A stretch of DNA of 46,009 nt. Origin: Granulosicoccus sp. (GTDB lineage: Bacteria; Pseudomonadota; Gammaproteobacteria; Granulosicoccales; Granulosicoccaceae). The first letter of the stretch is position 1, and every line of letters begins with the position of its first letter. The position numbers and the translations under genes are program-made. Positions 1 through 8,098 of the stretch are shown one piece after another. The stretch spans positions 1 to 46,009 of the forward strand of contig JAHDGK010000039.1 in assembly GCA_020627685.1 (NCBI GenBank), given 5' to 3'. Under the pieces are notes generated by a model. That model saw nothing but the letters and a program-made list of their open reading frames with translations, had not been told where the DNA came from and did not search any database.

Positions 1-563
1 TAGGTGTTCAGGTGCACGGTGGCATGGGTTTCATTGAAGAGACCGGTGCCGCTCAGTATCTGCGTGATTCCCGCATTGCACCTATTTATGAAGGCACTAC
101 AGCGATTCAAGCCAATGATCTTATCGGGCGTAAAACATCGCGCGATGGTGGTCAGGGTATGGGTGAGCTTATAGCAGACATGCGACTGACGCTTGATGAG
201 CTTAAAAAGCATGATAGCGATGAATTCAACGCTATCGTTAAGCGTTTTGAACCGGCTGTAGAGGCTGCGGAAACAGCAACTCAATGGTTGCTAGGTCAAA
301 ACGATGCAACATTGCCTGCGGCAACATCGGTTGAGTATTTAATGATGCAAGGTCGATTAGCAGGCGGCTGGATGATGGCCAGATCGGCACTGGCTGCACA
401 AGCTTTATTGAATGCAGGCGATTCAGATTCTGATTATTTAAACGCGAAAATATTACTGACTCGCTATTATGCGGAGAGGATGTTGCCTCTGGTTGAGTCT
501 TCGCTAACCATCATTACCGACAGCGCTCAGACCACAATCGCATTAGATCAAGCACTACTGTAG
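1..563 (+). CDS. acyl-CoA dehydrogenase, C-terminal part (5' truncated by window)
   Basis: The reading frame is open from the window edge (first full codon at 3) to TAG at 561-563. It begins with the family stretch GVQVHGGMGF, followed by RIAPIYEGTTAIQAND. The Glu of YEGTT is the expected catalytic base that removes the alpha proton from the acyl-CoA. Beyond it lies a long helical tail ending in a DSAQTT region. That tail resembles the extra C-terminal domain of the DmdC-like group (3-methylmercaptopropionyl-CoA dehydrogenase and relatives). Substrate cannot be told from this fragment. The enzyme is a cytosolic flavoprotein that passes electrons to ETF, and an ETF-QO gene lies at 17786-19444. 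It converges on the hydroxyisobutyryl-CoA hydrolase gene. The GTG at 12 is an internal codon, not a start. Confidence 0.9.
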   Translation, partial: GVQVHGGMGFIEETGAAQYLRDSRIAPIYEGTTAIQANDLIGRKTSRDGGQGMGELIADMRLTLDELKKHDSDEFNAIVKRFEPAVEAAETATQWLLGQNDATLPAATSVEYLMMQGRLAGGWMMARSALAAQALLNAGDSDSDYLNAKILLTRYYAERMLPLVESSLTIITDSAQTTIALDQALL

Positions 564-575
564 AGAGCTGTGTTG

Positions 576-602
576 ACAGTGGCGCAAATCTAGCGCCACT
601 GT
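576..602. terminator. stem-loop between convergent genes, spanning the HIBCH stop codon
   Basis: ACAGTGGCGC (576-585) pairs perfectly over 10 bp with GCGCCACTGT (593-602) around a 7-base loop. The loop contains the stop codon of the minus-strand gene (590-592). Neither side has a proper T-tract, so terminator function for the two convergent genes is an inference from position and stem strength. Confidence 0.55.
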
Positions 603-1585
603 GCTTTGTGGTCTTTATCTACTAGAACAGCCCTGACACCTTCTACAAGATCAGGGTGCGCGCAGGCTTCTTTTGCCAACTTCAATTCTGTTTCCAGGCA
701 GCGTCGCAAATCCATCTTGCGGGTTTCTTCAAAAAGAGCCAGCGTAATCGCGTAAGAATGTGGTGAGCCGCTCTCCAATTTTGCCAGTAAGGTTTGAGCG
801 TCTTCGTTGCCTGTTTCCGCCGCTAAACTGGTTTTGATGGTATCGATATTTCGTGATTCAAACCAGGTCGCACGAGCCTGAAGTTGAGCTTCAAATTCCG
901 CATCGGCGCTGTTTTTACAGTGGTTGTTAAGTAGTTGGCTAACGCGTTTAGTCGCCGATGTTAAATCGGTTTCGTGGTTGTCAAGGTGCAACGATTCCAG
1001 TTCTCCAACCAAGGTTGATAACTGTTCACGCTCGATGAAATGTGTCGCTAAGCCTGTCATGACGCATTGCTGTCCTCGAACAGCCATGGCCGTAAGCGCA
1101 AGCCAGATGCCGCAATCGTACGGAAGCCGTTGTAAGAAATAGCTGCCACCGACATCGGGGAAAAATCCGATACGCGATTCAGGCATAGCCATGATGGCTT
1201 TTTCAGTGACGACCCTGAATGAGCCGTGAACAGACAGTCCTAAGCCTCCACCCATCGCAACGCCATCGATAAGGCTGATGTAGGGTTTGGTGCATTCGGC
1301 AATTGCCAGGTTAAGCGCATACTCTCTAGTAAAGAATGCCTCAATGGTGTTGAGGTCGCCCTCTATGGCTAATTGCCGAACCTTTTTCATGTCGCCACCG
1401 GCGCAAAAGGCTCGGTCGGACTCAGAACGCAGCACAACTATATGCACCGATGAATCGTTTTCGTGTTGTTTTAATCCATCATGCAGTGCGTCTACCATGT
1501 CCATGGTTAGCGCATTCAACGATGCGGGCTGCGCAAGCGTTAGATAACCAACAGCTTCGCATCGCTCAACAACAATTCCAGTCAT
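590..1585 (-). CDS. 3-hydroxyisobutyryl-CoA hydrolase / enoyl-CoA hydratase-isomerase family
   Basis: Crotonase-fold protein of 331 residues, slightly shorter than typical HIBCH (about 350-380). HIBCH hallmarks are visible: AFCAGGDMKKV (oxyanion and CoA region), an EYALNLAIAECTKP helix, DGVAMGGGLGLSVHG (second oxyanion loop), and MPESRIGFFPDVGGSYFL with the catalytic Glu and Asp. Members hydrolyse 3-hydroxyisobutyryl-CoA in valine breakdown, releasing the free acid before its oxidation. The start ATG (1585-1583) overlaps the TGA of the upstream DUF952 gene in an ATGA arrangement, so the two are probably translationally coupled. A different short-chain hydroxyacyl-CoA substrate cannot be excluded. 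Confidence 0.85.
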   Translation of the reverse strand: MTGIVVERCEAVGYLTLAQPASLNALTMDMVDALHDGLKQHENDSSVHIVVLRSESDRAFCAGGDMKKVRQLAIEGDLNTIEAFFTREYALNLAIAECTKPYISLIDGVAMGGGLGLSVHGSFRVVTEKAIMAMPESRIGFFPDVGGSYFLQRLPYDCGIWLALTAMAVRGQQCVMTGLATHFIEREQLSTLVGELESLHLDNHETDLTSATKRVSQLLNNHCKNSADAEFEAQLQARATWFESRNIDTIKTSLAAETGNEDAQTLLAKLESGSPHSYAITLALFEETRKMDLRRCLETELKLAKEACAHPDLVEGVRAVLVDKDHKAQWR

Positions 1586-1926
1586 AAACTCAGTCCTTGT
1601 CTCTCTGTCGAGTTAATTCCAAATGGAACGGTGTCAATGACGGCTTCGCCGTTAATCGGCCCGTACACATGCGGGAATAATTCACTACCGCCAACCGTGT
1701 TCTCACGGATTAAGGCGGCAGTTATTTTGTCAGCATCCAGTAGCAGTAATACAACGTCATCTACGTCTTGGTAGTAACGCGACACGACACCGGCCAACTG
1801 GTTTCTATCACAGCAATGGATAAATCCTTCGGTGATCAATGATTCGCACCGGTACTCACCATTGTTTCGCATGGCGGCAACGTCTGTCGTGCTGGCTATA
1901 TGGAATATGCAGGGTTTTTCAGTCAT
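1582..1926 (-). CDS. DUF952 domain-containing protein
   Basis: Small protein of 114 residues that is almost entirely a DUF952 domain. Recognisable elements are the N-terminal IFHIAS, the SLITEGFIHCC motif near residues 29-39, and the C-terminal FPHVYGPIN near residues 84-92. The conserved His residues in FIHC and FPHVYGP suggest a small enzyme or ligand-binding fold. No biochemical role is established for the family to my knowledge. Its last four bases overlap the start of the hydroxyisobutyryl-CoA hydrolase gene, making it the first gene of a two-gene minus-strand operon. It is divergent from the enoyl-CoA hydratase gene at 2027, with about 100 bases between them for both promoters. Confidence 0.85.
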   Translation of the reverse strand: MTEKPCIFHIASTTDVAAMRNNGEYRCESLITEGFIHCCDRNQLAGVVSRYYQDVDDVVLLLLDADKITAALIRENTVGGSELFPHVYGPINGEAVIDTVPFGINSTERQGLSL

Positions 1927-2026
1927 CCGTGTACTTTAACTCAGTAAAGCGCGTTCTTGGGAAGCTTGACGGTGCAATGCTTGCCTGCAACGATAGCGCC
2001 TGATTCATCAAGAAGAAGAAAGGGCT

Positions 2027-2797
2027 ATGTCGTACGAAACAATACTTGCGAATGTACAAAACGGTGTAGGCACGCTCACGTTCAACAGACCTGAAGCACT
2101 CAATGCATTGAATCGAAAGATGATGGAAGAGGTTTATTCCGTTATCAAAGACTGGGAGCAGGACTCGGATGTGCGAGTGATCGTGGTCACGGGCTCGGCC
2201 AAAGCATTTGCGGCAGGTGCAGATATCAAGGAGATGGTGGACGTTAAGCACCTGGATGCTTTGAGTGAAAACTTCCTTGGCGATTGGAATTGCTTGGCTG
2301 AATGTGCAAAACCCACTGTCGCCGCGGTGTCCGGTTATGCCCTGGGGGGAGGTTGTGAGTTGGCTATGATGTGCGACATCATTCTCGCCTCTGAGACTGC
2401 GCAGTTTGGTCAACCGGAAATACGTATCGGAACCATGCCGGGTCTTGGAGGAACACAGCGACTCACGCGGTTGATTGGCAAATCGAAAGCGATGGATCTA
2501 TGTCTTACTGGCAGACTGATGGATGTAGACGAGGCTGAGCGATCAGGTCTCGTGGCAAGAAAAATTGAATCCGAGCAACTCTTAGCTGAAGCGCAGAAAG
2601 TCGCGGAGGGTATTGCCGGGTACTCGGCAACGGCTGTGCAGCTCGCAAGGGAGTCCGTGCAGGCAGCGTGGGAGAGTAGTTTGCAGCAAGGCTTGCAACT
2701 TGAGCGTCGCTATTTCTATTCTCTGTTCGGAAGCGCTGATCAACAGGAGGGTATGCGCGCTTTTTCAGAGAAGCGGGATCCGGTTTTTGAACGCTAA
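2027..2797 (+). CDS. enoyl-CoA hydratase
   Basis: A 256-residue crotonase of standard length. Both catalytic glutamates of a true enoyl-CoA hydratase are in place: one in GYALGGGCELAMMCD and one in FGQPEIRIGTMPGLGG. The first oxyanion-hole segment AFAAGADIKEM is also intact. It should hydrate trans-2-enoyl-CoA to (S)-3-hydroxyacyl-CoA in beta-oxidation or amino acid catabolism. The closest resemblance by eye is to the short-chain mitochondrial-type hydratase. ATG at 2027 follows AGGG with good spacing. Compare the minus-strand crotonase at 31587-32405, which lacks both glutamates. Confidence 0.93.
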   Translation: MSYETILANVQNGVGTLTFNRPEALNALNRKMMEEVYSVIKDWEQDSDVRVIVVTGSAKAFAAGADIKEMVDVKHLDALSENFLGDWNCLAECAKPTVAAVSGYALGGGCELAMMCDIILASETAQFGQPEIRIGTMPGLGGTQRLTRLIGKSKAMDLCLTGRLMDVDEAERSGLVARKIESEQLLAEAQKVAEGIAGYSATAVQLARESVQAAWESSLQQGLQLERRYFYSLFGSADQQEGMRAFSEKRDPVFER

Positions 2798-3133
2798 AAG
2801 TAACGTGTATTGCAAAAATTTTTAACTATCGCTCTGTCAATAGCCACATGGAATATTGGAATGGGGGCAGAGAGCTGTTTGAATTTTTTGACCATTTGGT
2901 CGGTTTAAATGTTGATATTTAACAGTAGGTTATGATCTCTTAGTGAGGGATCAACACCTGTGATCATTAAGCGCTAATTTCAGTAATGGGCCATGTGTCT
3001 TGCCGTTGATTATTAAATTCTCGAATCGGGTTCACGGTATTCAATCAGTTCATTGATTTTTGCTTCATATGTGGAGATACTTCTCGGGTTCCTTGAGATC
3101 AAGGCACTCTTCACACAACGACTTGGAGTTGAA
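2798..3133. other. intergenic leader before the taurine-type binding protein (336 bases)
   Basis: No credible coding sequence was found. An in-frame ATG at 3053 would extend the next gene by 27 residues, but those residues precede and would bury its signal peptide. The stretch holds a 12-base dyad (2890-2901) and AT-rich promoter-like sequence, including TATGAT at 2931-2936 without a well-spaced -35. A 5' untranslated region of about 190 bases is therefore possible. No recognised riboswitch was seen. Confidence 0.5.
2890..2901. promoter_or_regulatory. candidate operator, dyad GACCATTTGGTC
   Basis: GACCA and TGGTC form a perfect 5-bp inverted repeat around TT, upstream of the binding-protein gene and downstream of the enoyl-CoA hydratase. 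Dyads of this size and base content are typical of TetR-type operators. Assignment to a regulator is inference, since no TetR gene lies in the window. Confidence 0.4.
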
Positions 3134-4108
3134 ATGAATTTGCGTAAATCGGTAGTTCACGCTTTAACAGCTGCGGCTTTGACGGTTGCTGGTACAACTG
3201 CTCAGGCAGCTGACGAAGTAAATGTTGCATTCTTCCTTGAGTGGGCGACGCCTAATCAGGTTGCTAAAGTACTTAAGACGTACGACGACGAAATGGGTGT
3301 TCCAGTCAACTGGACTAACTTCGACGCTGGTACACAGATGACTGAAGCGATGCTCGCTGGTGACATCGACATCTCTTACAGCCAAGGCCTGGCTCCTTTC
3401 ATTAACGCTGTAAACGCAAACGCTCCCATCAAATTGGTTGCTATCGCGGTTCAGTACCCAGCAAACGATTGTGTTGTTCGTACTGGCGAAGGTATCGACA
3501 GCAGCAACGCTTCTGAATTAGAAGGCAAGGCAGTTGCAGTTCCTTTAGCGACAATGGCTGACTACAGCTTCCGCATGATGATGCGTGCTCTGGACGTGGA
3601 CGTTTCAGAAATCAACGTTATCGATCAGGTTCCTGCTGACGCTGCTGTATCACTAGCTGACGGTTCTGTTGCTATGGCATGTGGCTTCGGTGGAAACGCA
3701 ATGGCCAAGATGTTTGAATCAGGCGAAGCTCTCATGACACCTGAGCAAAAAGAAGAAGCTGGAATCATCAGCTTTGATGTTGTCTCAGTCACTGAGAAAT
3801 TCATGCAGGAAAACCCTGATCTCGTTAAGACTTTCCTTGACGTGACTGATGCTGCAAACCAAAACTTCACTGGTAGTGATGACGAGATGGCTGTTATCGC
3901 GGGTGACGCAGGTATGTCAGTTGAAGGCGCTCGAGCTCAAATGAAAGATTTTGTATTCCCGTCTGGTGCGGAGCAGTTAGAAAACTACTTCAACGAGAAT
4001 GGTCTGGCTAGCGCCGCCATTGCAGTTGTTGGTAACGCTTTCGCTACAGCTGAGAAGCCTGCACTGGAAGATTATTCGGTTACTATCGACACGTCTTTCC
4101 TTGAGTAA
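3134..4108 (+). CDS. ABC transporter substrate-binding protein, taurine/sulfonate type (TauA-like)
   Basis: A 324-residue secreted binding protein. The N-terminus is a clear Sec signal peptide (NLRKSVVHAL... ending TAQA/AD). The mature part begins VNVAFFLEWATPNQ, then has the TauA-like segments YSQGLAPFINAV and LEGKAVAVPLATMADYSFRMM. ATG at 3134 is preferred over 3053 because GGAG sits five bases upstream and the signal peptide starts there. Codon choice is strongly biased toward codons such as GCT, GAC and AAC, unlike most neighbours, which suggests high expression. No permease or ATPase gene is adjacent, so it is an orphan binding protein here. Ligand (taurine, sulfonate, or another small molecule) cannot be assigned from sequence alone. 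Confidence 0.87.
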   Translation: MNLRKSVVHALTAAALTVAGTTAQAADEVNVAFFLEWATPNQVAKVLKTYDDEMGVPVNWTNFDAGTQMTEAMLAGDIDISYSQGLAPFINAVNANAPIKLVAIAVQYPANDCVVRTGEGIDSSNASELEGKAVAVPLATMADYSFRMMMRALDVDVSEINVIDQVPADAAVSLADGSVAMACGFGGNAMAKMFESGEALMTPEQKEEAGIISFDVVSVTEKFMQENPDLVKTFLDVTDAANQNFTGSDDEMAVIAGDAGMSVEGARAQMKDFVFPSGAEQLENYFNENGLASAAIAVVGNAFATAEKPALEDYSVTIDTSFLE

Positions 4109-4125
4109 AACTTAAGTACTCACTG

Positions 4126-4150
4126 ACAACGATAAAATCTTTATCGTTGT
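4126..4150 (+). terminator. stem-loop after the TauA-like gene
   Basis: ACAACGATAAA (4126-4136) and TTTATCGTTGT (4140-4150) form an 11-bp perfect stem with loop ATC, starting 17 bases after the TAA. The stem is AT-rich and followed by only a short T run, so it may act together with the stronger terminator at 4161-4192. Confidence 0.55.
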
Positions 4151-4160
4151 TTGCTGGTAT

Positions 4161-4192
4161 AAAAAACGGCCAACTTATGTTGGCCGTTTTTT
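4161..4192. terminator. bidirectional rho-independent terminator
   Basis: AAAAAACGGCCAAC (4161-4174), loop TTAT, and GTTGGCCGTTTTTT (4179-4192) form a 14-bp perfect stem with a GC-rich core. There is a T6 run on the plus strand and, through the A6, also on the minus strand. It sits between convergent genes and should terminate both the binding-protein gene and the racemase-family gene. Confidence 0.93.
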
Positions 4193-4217
4193 ATTTCCCA
4201 TTTGAAAATTTGGCCTT

Positions 4218-4943
4218 TTATACCGGGAATCTTTTGGCCACTAGTCCTGCCTGAAACCAATTGATAAACGTATAGATTGAAAAAACCGGTAGCCCAGTGC
4301 TTAGTTGTATATCGGCAGCATAGGGCACCATATTGGTACATTCCAATACGATGGCACCAATGTTGTCATGCTTGCTTATCAATGCTTGTGCTGCTTGCAG
4401 GTTGTCCTTACGAGCCGCAGCAATATCCATCCGTGTCTCATCATTAAGAATGACTCGGGTAAATTCGCTGCCATGCTCCGTCCCCTCGACAGGTGTATCT
4501 ATGGCAGCACCTGCAGCGTGCAGATGTTCAGTTGTGAGGTTGTTAGCGTGCACGGTCAGCACACCCACGCGTTTACCGTCCGGCAAGAGTGATTGAACCC
4601 ATGGTACTTGCATCAATGAGGAGGCTGCTACCGGTGCATTAATTGCCGCGCTCAGTTCTCTTTGCATGAGCGACAGAAAACCACAACTCGTCGTGATACC
4701 GTCTGCACCGTTTGCGACGAGCTCCTGACCTGCAACAATAAAGGAATCCAGTAGTGCCTTGCTCTCTGCTCCGAGTGCTTTGGGTGCAGATGCGCCTTTG
4801 ACGATGGCGTACTGCACCGGAAAATCCCAGCTGGCTGCATTGCCCAGGTCGCCAAGTATTCTGGGAAATTGAGTCTCGAGCATTAGAATGCCAACGCTGG
4901 CTTTCCGTTGCTGCTCACTTTTGTTTTGCTGCTTATTCACCAT
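4218..4943 (-). CDS. aspartate/glutamate racemase family protein
   Basis: A 241-residue protein with the two-cysteine pattern of PLP-independent racemases and related Asp/Glu/hydantoin racemases and maleate isomerases: TTSCGF (Cys87) and ECTNM (Cys202), each at the end of a beta strand. The frame stays open to 5183. The extra 80 codons would run into the divergent oxidoreductase gene and look non-protein-like (Pro/Cys-rich), so ATG at 4943 is chosen. Only 55 bases separate its start from that of the FAD oxidoreductase, so the two probably share a control region. A racemase feeding a D-amino-acid dehydrogenase is a plausible pathway, but the substrate is unknown. Confidence 0.82.
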   Translation of the reverse strand: MVNKQQNKSEQQRKASVGILMLETQFPRILGDLGNAASWDFPVQYAIVKGASAPKALGAESKALLDSFIVAGQELVANGADGITTSCGFLSLMQRELSAAINAPVAASSLMQVPWVQSLLPDGKRVGVLTVHANNLTTEHLHAAGAAIDTPVEGTEHGSEFTRVILNDETRMDIAAARKDNLQAAQALISKHDNIGAIVLECTNMVPYAADIQLSTGLPVFSIYTFINWFQAGLVAKRFPV

Positions 4944-4998
4944 GCGTTTACCATAGCAGCTACAGTGAAGCTGATGACCCACCGGTATAAATAGACCT

Positions 4999-6252
4999 AT
5001 GAGTACGCAAAATTCTGAACCGCATACGGTTATCGTCGGCGCTGGAATAGTAGGCGTCGCAACAGCCGTTTGGCTGCGGCGTGCCGGACACAAAGTCACG
5101 CTAGTCGATCGACAAGCACCCGGGGAGGGAACATCGCATGGTAATGCCGGTGTTTTAGCCTCGTGTGCAATGGTTCCTGTCACAACGCCAGGGCTATTAT
5201 GGAAAGCGCCGAAAATGCTGTTCGATAAGGACTTTCCATTGTTTATGCGATGGTCTTATTTGCCCAAGATAGCTCCATGGCTTTTTCAGTACTTATCATT
5301 TGCTAACCCGTCAGATACGTCAAGAATTTCCGAGCGCTTGAACTTCATTGTTGGTGATAGTGTCGAGCAGCATCAGGACCTTGCGGGTAACACGGTAGCC
5401 GATCAATGGCTTGTGCCCTCTGAATATCAATTTGCCTATACCGATAGGCAAGCCTTTGAAGCAGACAGCTACGTCTGGAGTATTCGTCGAGAACACGGAT
5501 TCGTACCGGAATTGATAGAAGGTGGTGCTGTACAGGAAAAGGAGCCTGCATTGGCAGGCTCTATCGGTTGTCTGGCGGTACTACAAGAACATGGTCATAT
5601 ACGTAGCCCGGGTGGCTATGTGAAATCACTGGCTGAAGTTTTTTTATCCTTAGGCGGGGAATTCCTTGAAGCTTCGGTTGACGATATCGAACTCGTTGAC
5701 GATAAGGTCACCGCTGTACTCACCCAATCAGGCCGCATAGCCTGCGATTCCGTTGTTCTGGCAACGGGTGTTTGGTCTGCACCGTTAGGGCGCAAATTAG
5801 GTTTAAAAGTGCCCTTGGAAGCGGAGCGAGGTTATCACGTTATATTTAAAAACCCATCGCAAAGCGTCAGTTGCCCGACCATGATCGCCTCCGGAAAATT
5901 CGTTGCGACCCCGATGGCGGATGGCTTGCGATGCGCTGGAATCGTCGAGTTTGGCGGCTTGGATGCAGGACCTTCCAAAGCGCCTATAGAATTCCTAATG
6001 AGGAAATTCAAAGCGACATTTCCTGATGTGTCGTATACCGAAACTGTTGAATGGCTGGGTCATCGACCTGCACCAACAGATAGCTTACCGTTTATCGGGC
6101 AGATCCGTTCAACCGGCATATACACAGGTTTTGGCCACCAGCATATCGGCCTAACCGGTGGGGCTAAAACGGGACGCATCATTGCGGGTCTGATATCCGG
6201 TGAGCACGATGAGAGTGGACTGGAGGCGTTTCGGCCTGATAGATTCAGCTAA
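4999..6252 (+). CDS. FAD-dependent oxidoreductase, D-amino-acid dehydrogenase (DadA) type
   Basis: A 417-residue DAO-family flavoprotein. The N-terminal dinucleotide-binding motif VIVGAGIVGVATA (about residues 11-23) is followed by the acidic strand end LVDR and the FAD-contacting GEGTSHGNAG. The C-terminal half carries RGYHVIF and a closing FGHQHIGLTGGAKTGR segment that contacts FAD. Such enzymes oxidise D-amino acids or secondary amines to keto acids or imines, with electrons going to the quinone pool rather than to oxygen. It lies divergent from a racemase-family gene and 182 bases upstream of a TRAP transporter, which suggests a shared catabolic route. Substrate could also be a glycine-betaine-like or hydroxyproline-like compound. 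Confidence 0.85.
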   Translation: MSTQNSEPHTVIVGAGIVGVATAVWLRRAGHKVTLVDRQAPGEGTSHGNAGVLASCAMVPVTTPGLLWKAPKMLFDKDFPLFMRWSYLPKIAPWLFQYLSFANPSDTSRISERLNFIVGDSVEQHQDLAGNTVADQWLVPSEYQFAYTDRQAFEADSYVWSIRREHGFVPELIEGGAVQEKEPALAGSIGCLAVLQEHGHIRSPGGYVKSLAEVFLSLGGEFLEASVDDIELVDDKVTAVLTQSGRIACDSVVLATGVWSAPLGRKLGLKVPLEAERGYHVIFKNPSQSVSCPTMIASGKFVATPMADGLRCAGIVEFGGLDAGPSKAPIEFLMRKFKATFPDVSYTETVEWLGHRPAPTDSLPFIGQIRSTGIYTGFGHQHIGLTGGAKTGRIIAGLISGEHDESGLEAFRPDRFS

Positions 6253-6434
6253 TACCTTCTTAGTGTGCTTCCTAATTAGTTTCTTTCCTTGTCAGGCAAG
6301 GGTAGGATAAGCGTAGTGCCGAGGTGTGCGTAGCTATAGAAAAATAACGATTCCTTATCAGTGGGCTCTTTGTTTTTCGACGGTGTTGTTCATCGGCTCT
6401 GAAAACATTTCGCTTATTTCTTGGAGGATCTACC

Positions 6435-7424
6435 ATGTCGAAGTTGCGTCTTAAATCCGGACTGATAGCAAGTATTGCTGTGTCTGGAATTTGCCTTGCG
6501 GGCACTGTACAGGCTGAGAAATGGGATATGCCTATGGCTTATTCTGCTACTAATTTTCATTCGCAAACGGGTGCCCAGTTCGCGCAATGTGTCACTACAG
6601 GCACAGCAGGTGACATTGAAATTGTCACGCACCCTAGCGGTAGTTTGTTTAAAGGGGGTGATATCAAGCGCGCTATACAAACCGGTCAGGCACCTATTGG
6701 TGAGCGTTTAATGTCAGGCCATCAAAATGAGAATGCTGTGTTCGGTTTCGATTCGGTTCCATTCCTGGCGACATCATTTGATGACTCTGCAAAATTATAT
6801 GCAGCCGCTAAACCTACGATGGAAAAATTGTTGGACGAGCAAAACCTTGTTCTGCTATATGCGGTTGCATGGCCACCTCAAGGCTTGTATTTCAAAAAAG
6901 AAGTTAATTCTGTTGCAGACATGAAGGGTGTTAAATTCCGCTCATACAACAATGCGACGGCTCGTTTAGCTGAATTAACGGGAATGCTTCCGGTCAGCAT
7001 TGAAGCTGCTGAAATTTCTCAGGCATTTGCTACTGGCGTTGCTGAGTCAATGGTGTCATCAGGTGCTACAGGTTATGACCGTAAAGTGTGGGAAAGCCTC
7101 ACTCATTTCTATGAAGTAGATGCATGGCTTCCGTACAACTACGTCATGGTCAACAAAGACGTATGGAATGACACTAGTGATGCGAACAAAGCCGTCATAA
7201 GAGGCTGTGCTGCTGTTGCTGAATACGCTGGAGAGTGGCGCTCTAAAGAGTACACGGGATTTACCATGGCAGGCTTGGCCGCTGGTGGCATGCAAGTTGG
7301 TCCTGCAGGTGACGTTCTTGTTTCCGAACTCAAAGCAATTGGTGAAACAATGACAGCAGAGTGGCTGGACGCAGCTGGAGAAGACGGTAAAGCCATTTTG
7401 GAAGCGTTCAACGCGTCCAAGTAA
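6435..7424 (+). CDS. TRAP transporter substrate-binding protein (DctP family)
   Basis: A 329-residue periplasmic receptor with a Sec signal peptide of about 27 residues (cleavage near VQA/EK). Family features are PSGSLFKGGDIKRAIQTGQ in the first lobe and VNSVADMKGVKFRSYN with the carboxylate-binding Arg of the DctP signature. The segment following it, ARLAELTGMLPVS, also fits. GGAGG stands eight bases before ATG at 6435, an excellent ribosome site. It begins the transporter operon with the small and large membrane subunits downstream, and a stem-loop after it may lower their expression. The Arg implies an organic acid or amino acid ligand. Confidence 0.93.
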   Translation: MSKLRLKSGLIASIAVSGICLAGTVQAEKWDMPMAYSATNFHSQTGAQFAQCVTTGTAGDIEIVTHPSGSLFKGGDIKRAIQTGQAPIGERLMSGHQNENAVFGFDSVPFLATSFDDSAKLYAAAKPTMEKLLDEQNLVLLYAVAWPPQGLYFKKEVNSVADMKGVKFRSYNNATARLAELTGMLPVSIEAAEISQAFATGVAESMVSSGATGYDRKVWESLTHFYEVDAWLPYNYVMVNKDVWNDTSDANKAVIRGCAAVAEYAGEWRSKEYTGFTMAGLAAGGMQVGPAGDVLVSELKAIGETMTAEWLDAAGEDGKAILEAFNASK

Positions 7425-7430
7425 ATGGAT

Positions 7431-7496
7431 AGGGCAGCGGCATGCCTTTGTGGGCGTGTCGTTGCCAGAATTGCCCTCGTTTGTTGTTTGTTTTTT
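7431..7496 (+). terminator. candidate attenuator between TRAP receptor and membrane subunits
   Basis: AGGGCA (7431-7436) pairs with TGCCCT (7472-7477) and GGCA (7439-7442) with TGCC (7463-7466), giving a nested stem followed by a T-rich run to 7496. In such operons the binding protein is needed in excess, so partial termination here would make sense. The stem is interrupted and its efficiency is unknown. Confidence 0.45.
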
Positions 7497-7531
7497 ACGC
7501 GTCCACACTCTGTGAAATAAAAGGTTGCTGT

Positions 7532-8050
7532 ATGTCGTTATACCAACGCTTTTGTAAATTCTTAGATGCACTGTATTTGGGAGGAGGTGTGCTCGCATCG
7601 CTCTTTCTCATCGCCATCCTCGTACTTATCGTGATACAAATGTTGGCACGATGGACGGGGCAGGTGTTTAGTGGTGCTCCCGACTATGCGGGTTACTGCA
7701 TGGCTGCAGCGTCTTTTTTAGCGTTTGCTCATGCATTAAATCGTGGTGCCCACATCCGGGTAAGCATTGTTTTGAATGCTTTGGGTAGTAAGCGCTACTG
7801 GCTTGAAGTCTGGTGTTTTGCACTCGGTGCGGCCGCTGCTACCTACCTTGCTTGGTATGCCGTAAAAGCGACAAGTTGGTCGCATAAGTTTCACGATATC
7901 AGCCAGGGACAGGACGCTACTCCGCTGTGGATACCGCAGTTGGGTATGAGTATTGGCGCTGTGCTTTTAGCTATCTGTTTTTGGGATAACCTGCTGCGTC
8001 TCATTATCACTAAGAAGCACGCCATGCAGGCTGAGCTTGTCCAGCATTAA
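7532..8050 (+). CDS. TRAP transporter small permease subunit (DctQ family)
   Basis: A 172-residue inner-membrane protein with four hydrophobic segments: about residues 18-40, 55-72, 92-115 and 136-155. This is the usual DctQ topology. The segment NRGAHIRVSIV after the second helix is a DctQ hallmark. The frame opens at 7442, but the Cys-rich extension overlaps the stem-loop region and lacks a ribosome site. ATG at 7532 has AAGG seven bases upstream and begins the conserved MSLYQRFCKFLDALY. The protein pairs with the large subunit 48 bases downstream to form the sodium-coupled membrane unit. Confidence 0.9.
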   Translation: MSLYQRFCKFLDALYLGGGVLASLFLIAILVLIVIQMLARWTGQVFSGAPDYAGYCMAAASFLAFAHALNRGAHIRVSIVLNALGSKRYWLEVWCFALGAAAATYLAWYAVKATSWSHKFHDISQGQDATPLWIPQLGMSIGAVLLAICFWDNLLRLIITKKHAMQAELVQH

Positions 8051-8098
8051 TGGATGAGCGGTACCCACACTTTTTCTCATTAAGCTAGAGATTCTCCG

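Noticed and set aside
1919-2413. 164-residue minus-strand frame over the start of the enoyl-CoA hydratase
   Set aside because: It would cover the shared upstream region and the coding start of a clear crotonase; no domain is visible.
7059-7598. 179-residue minus-strand frame over the TRAP receptor and small subunit
   Set aside because: Antisense to the operon, Cys/Phe-rich, and no motif.
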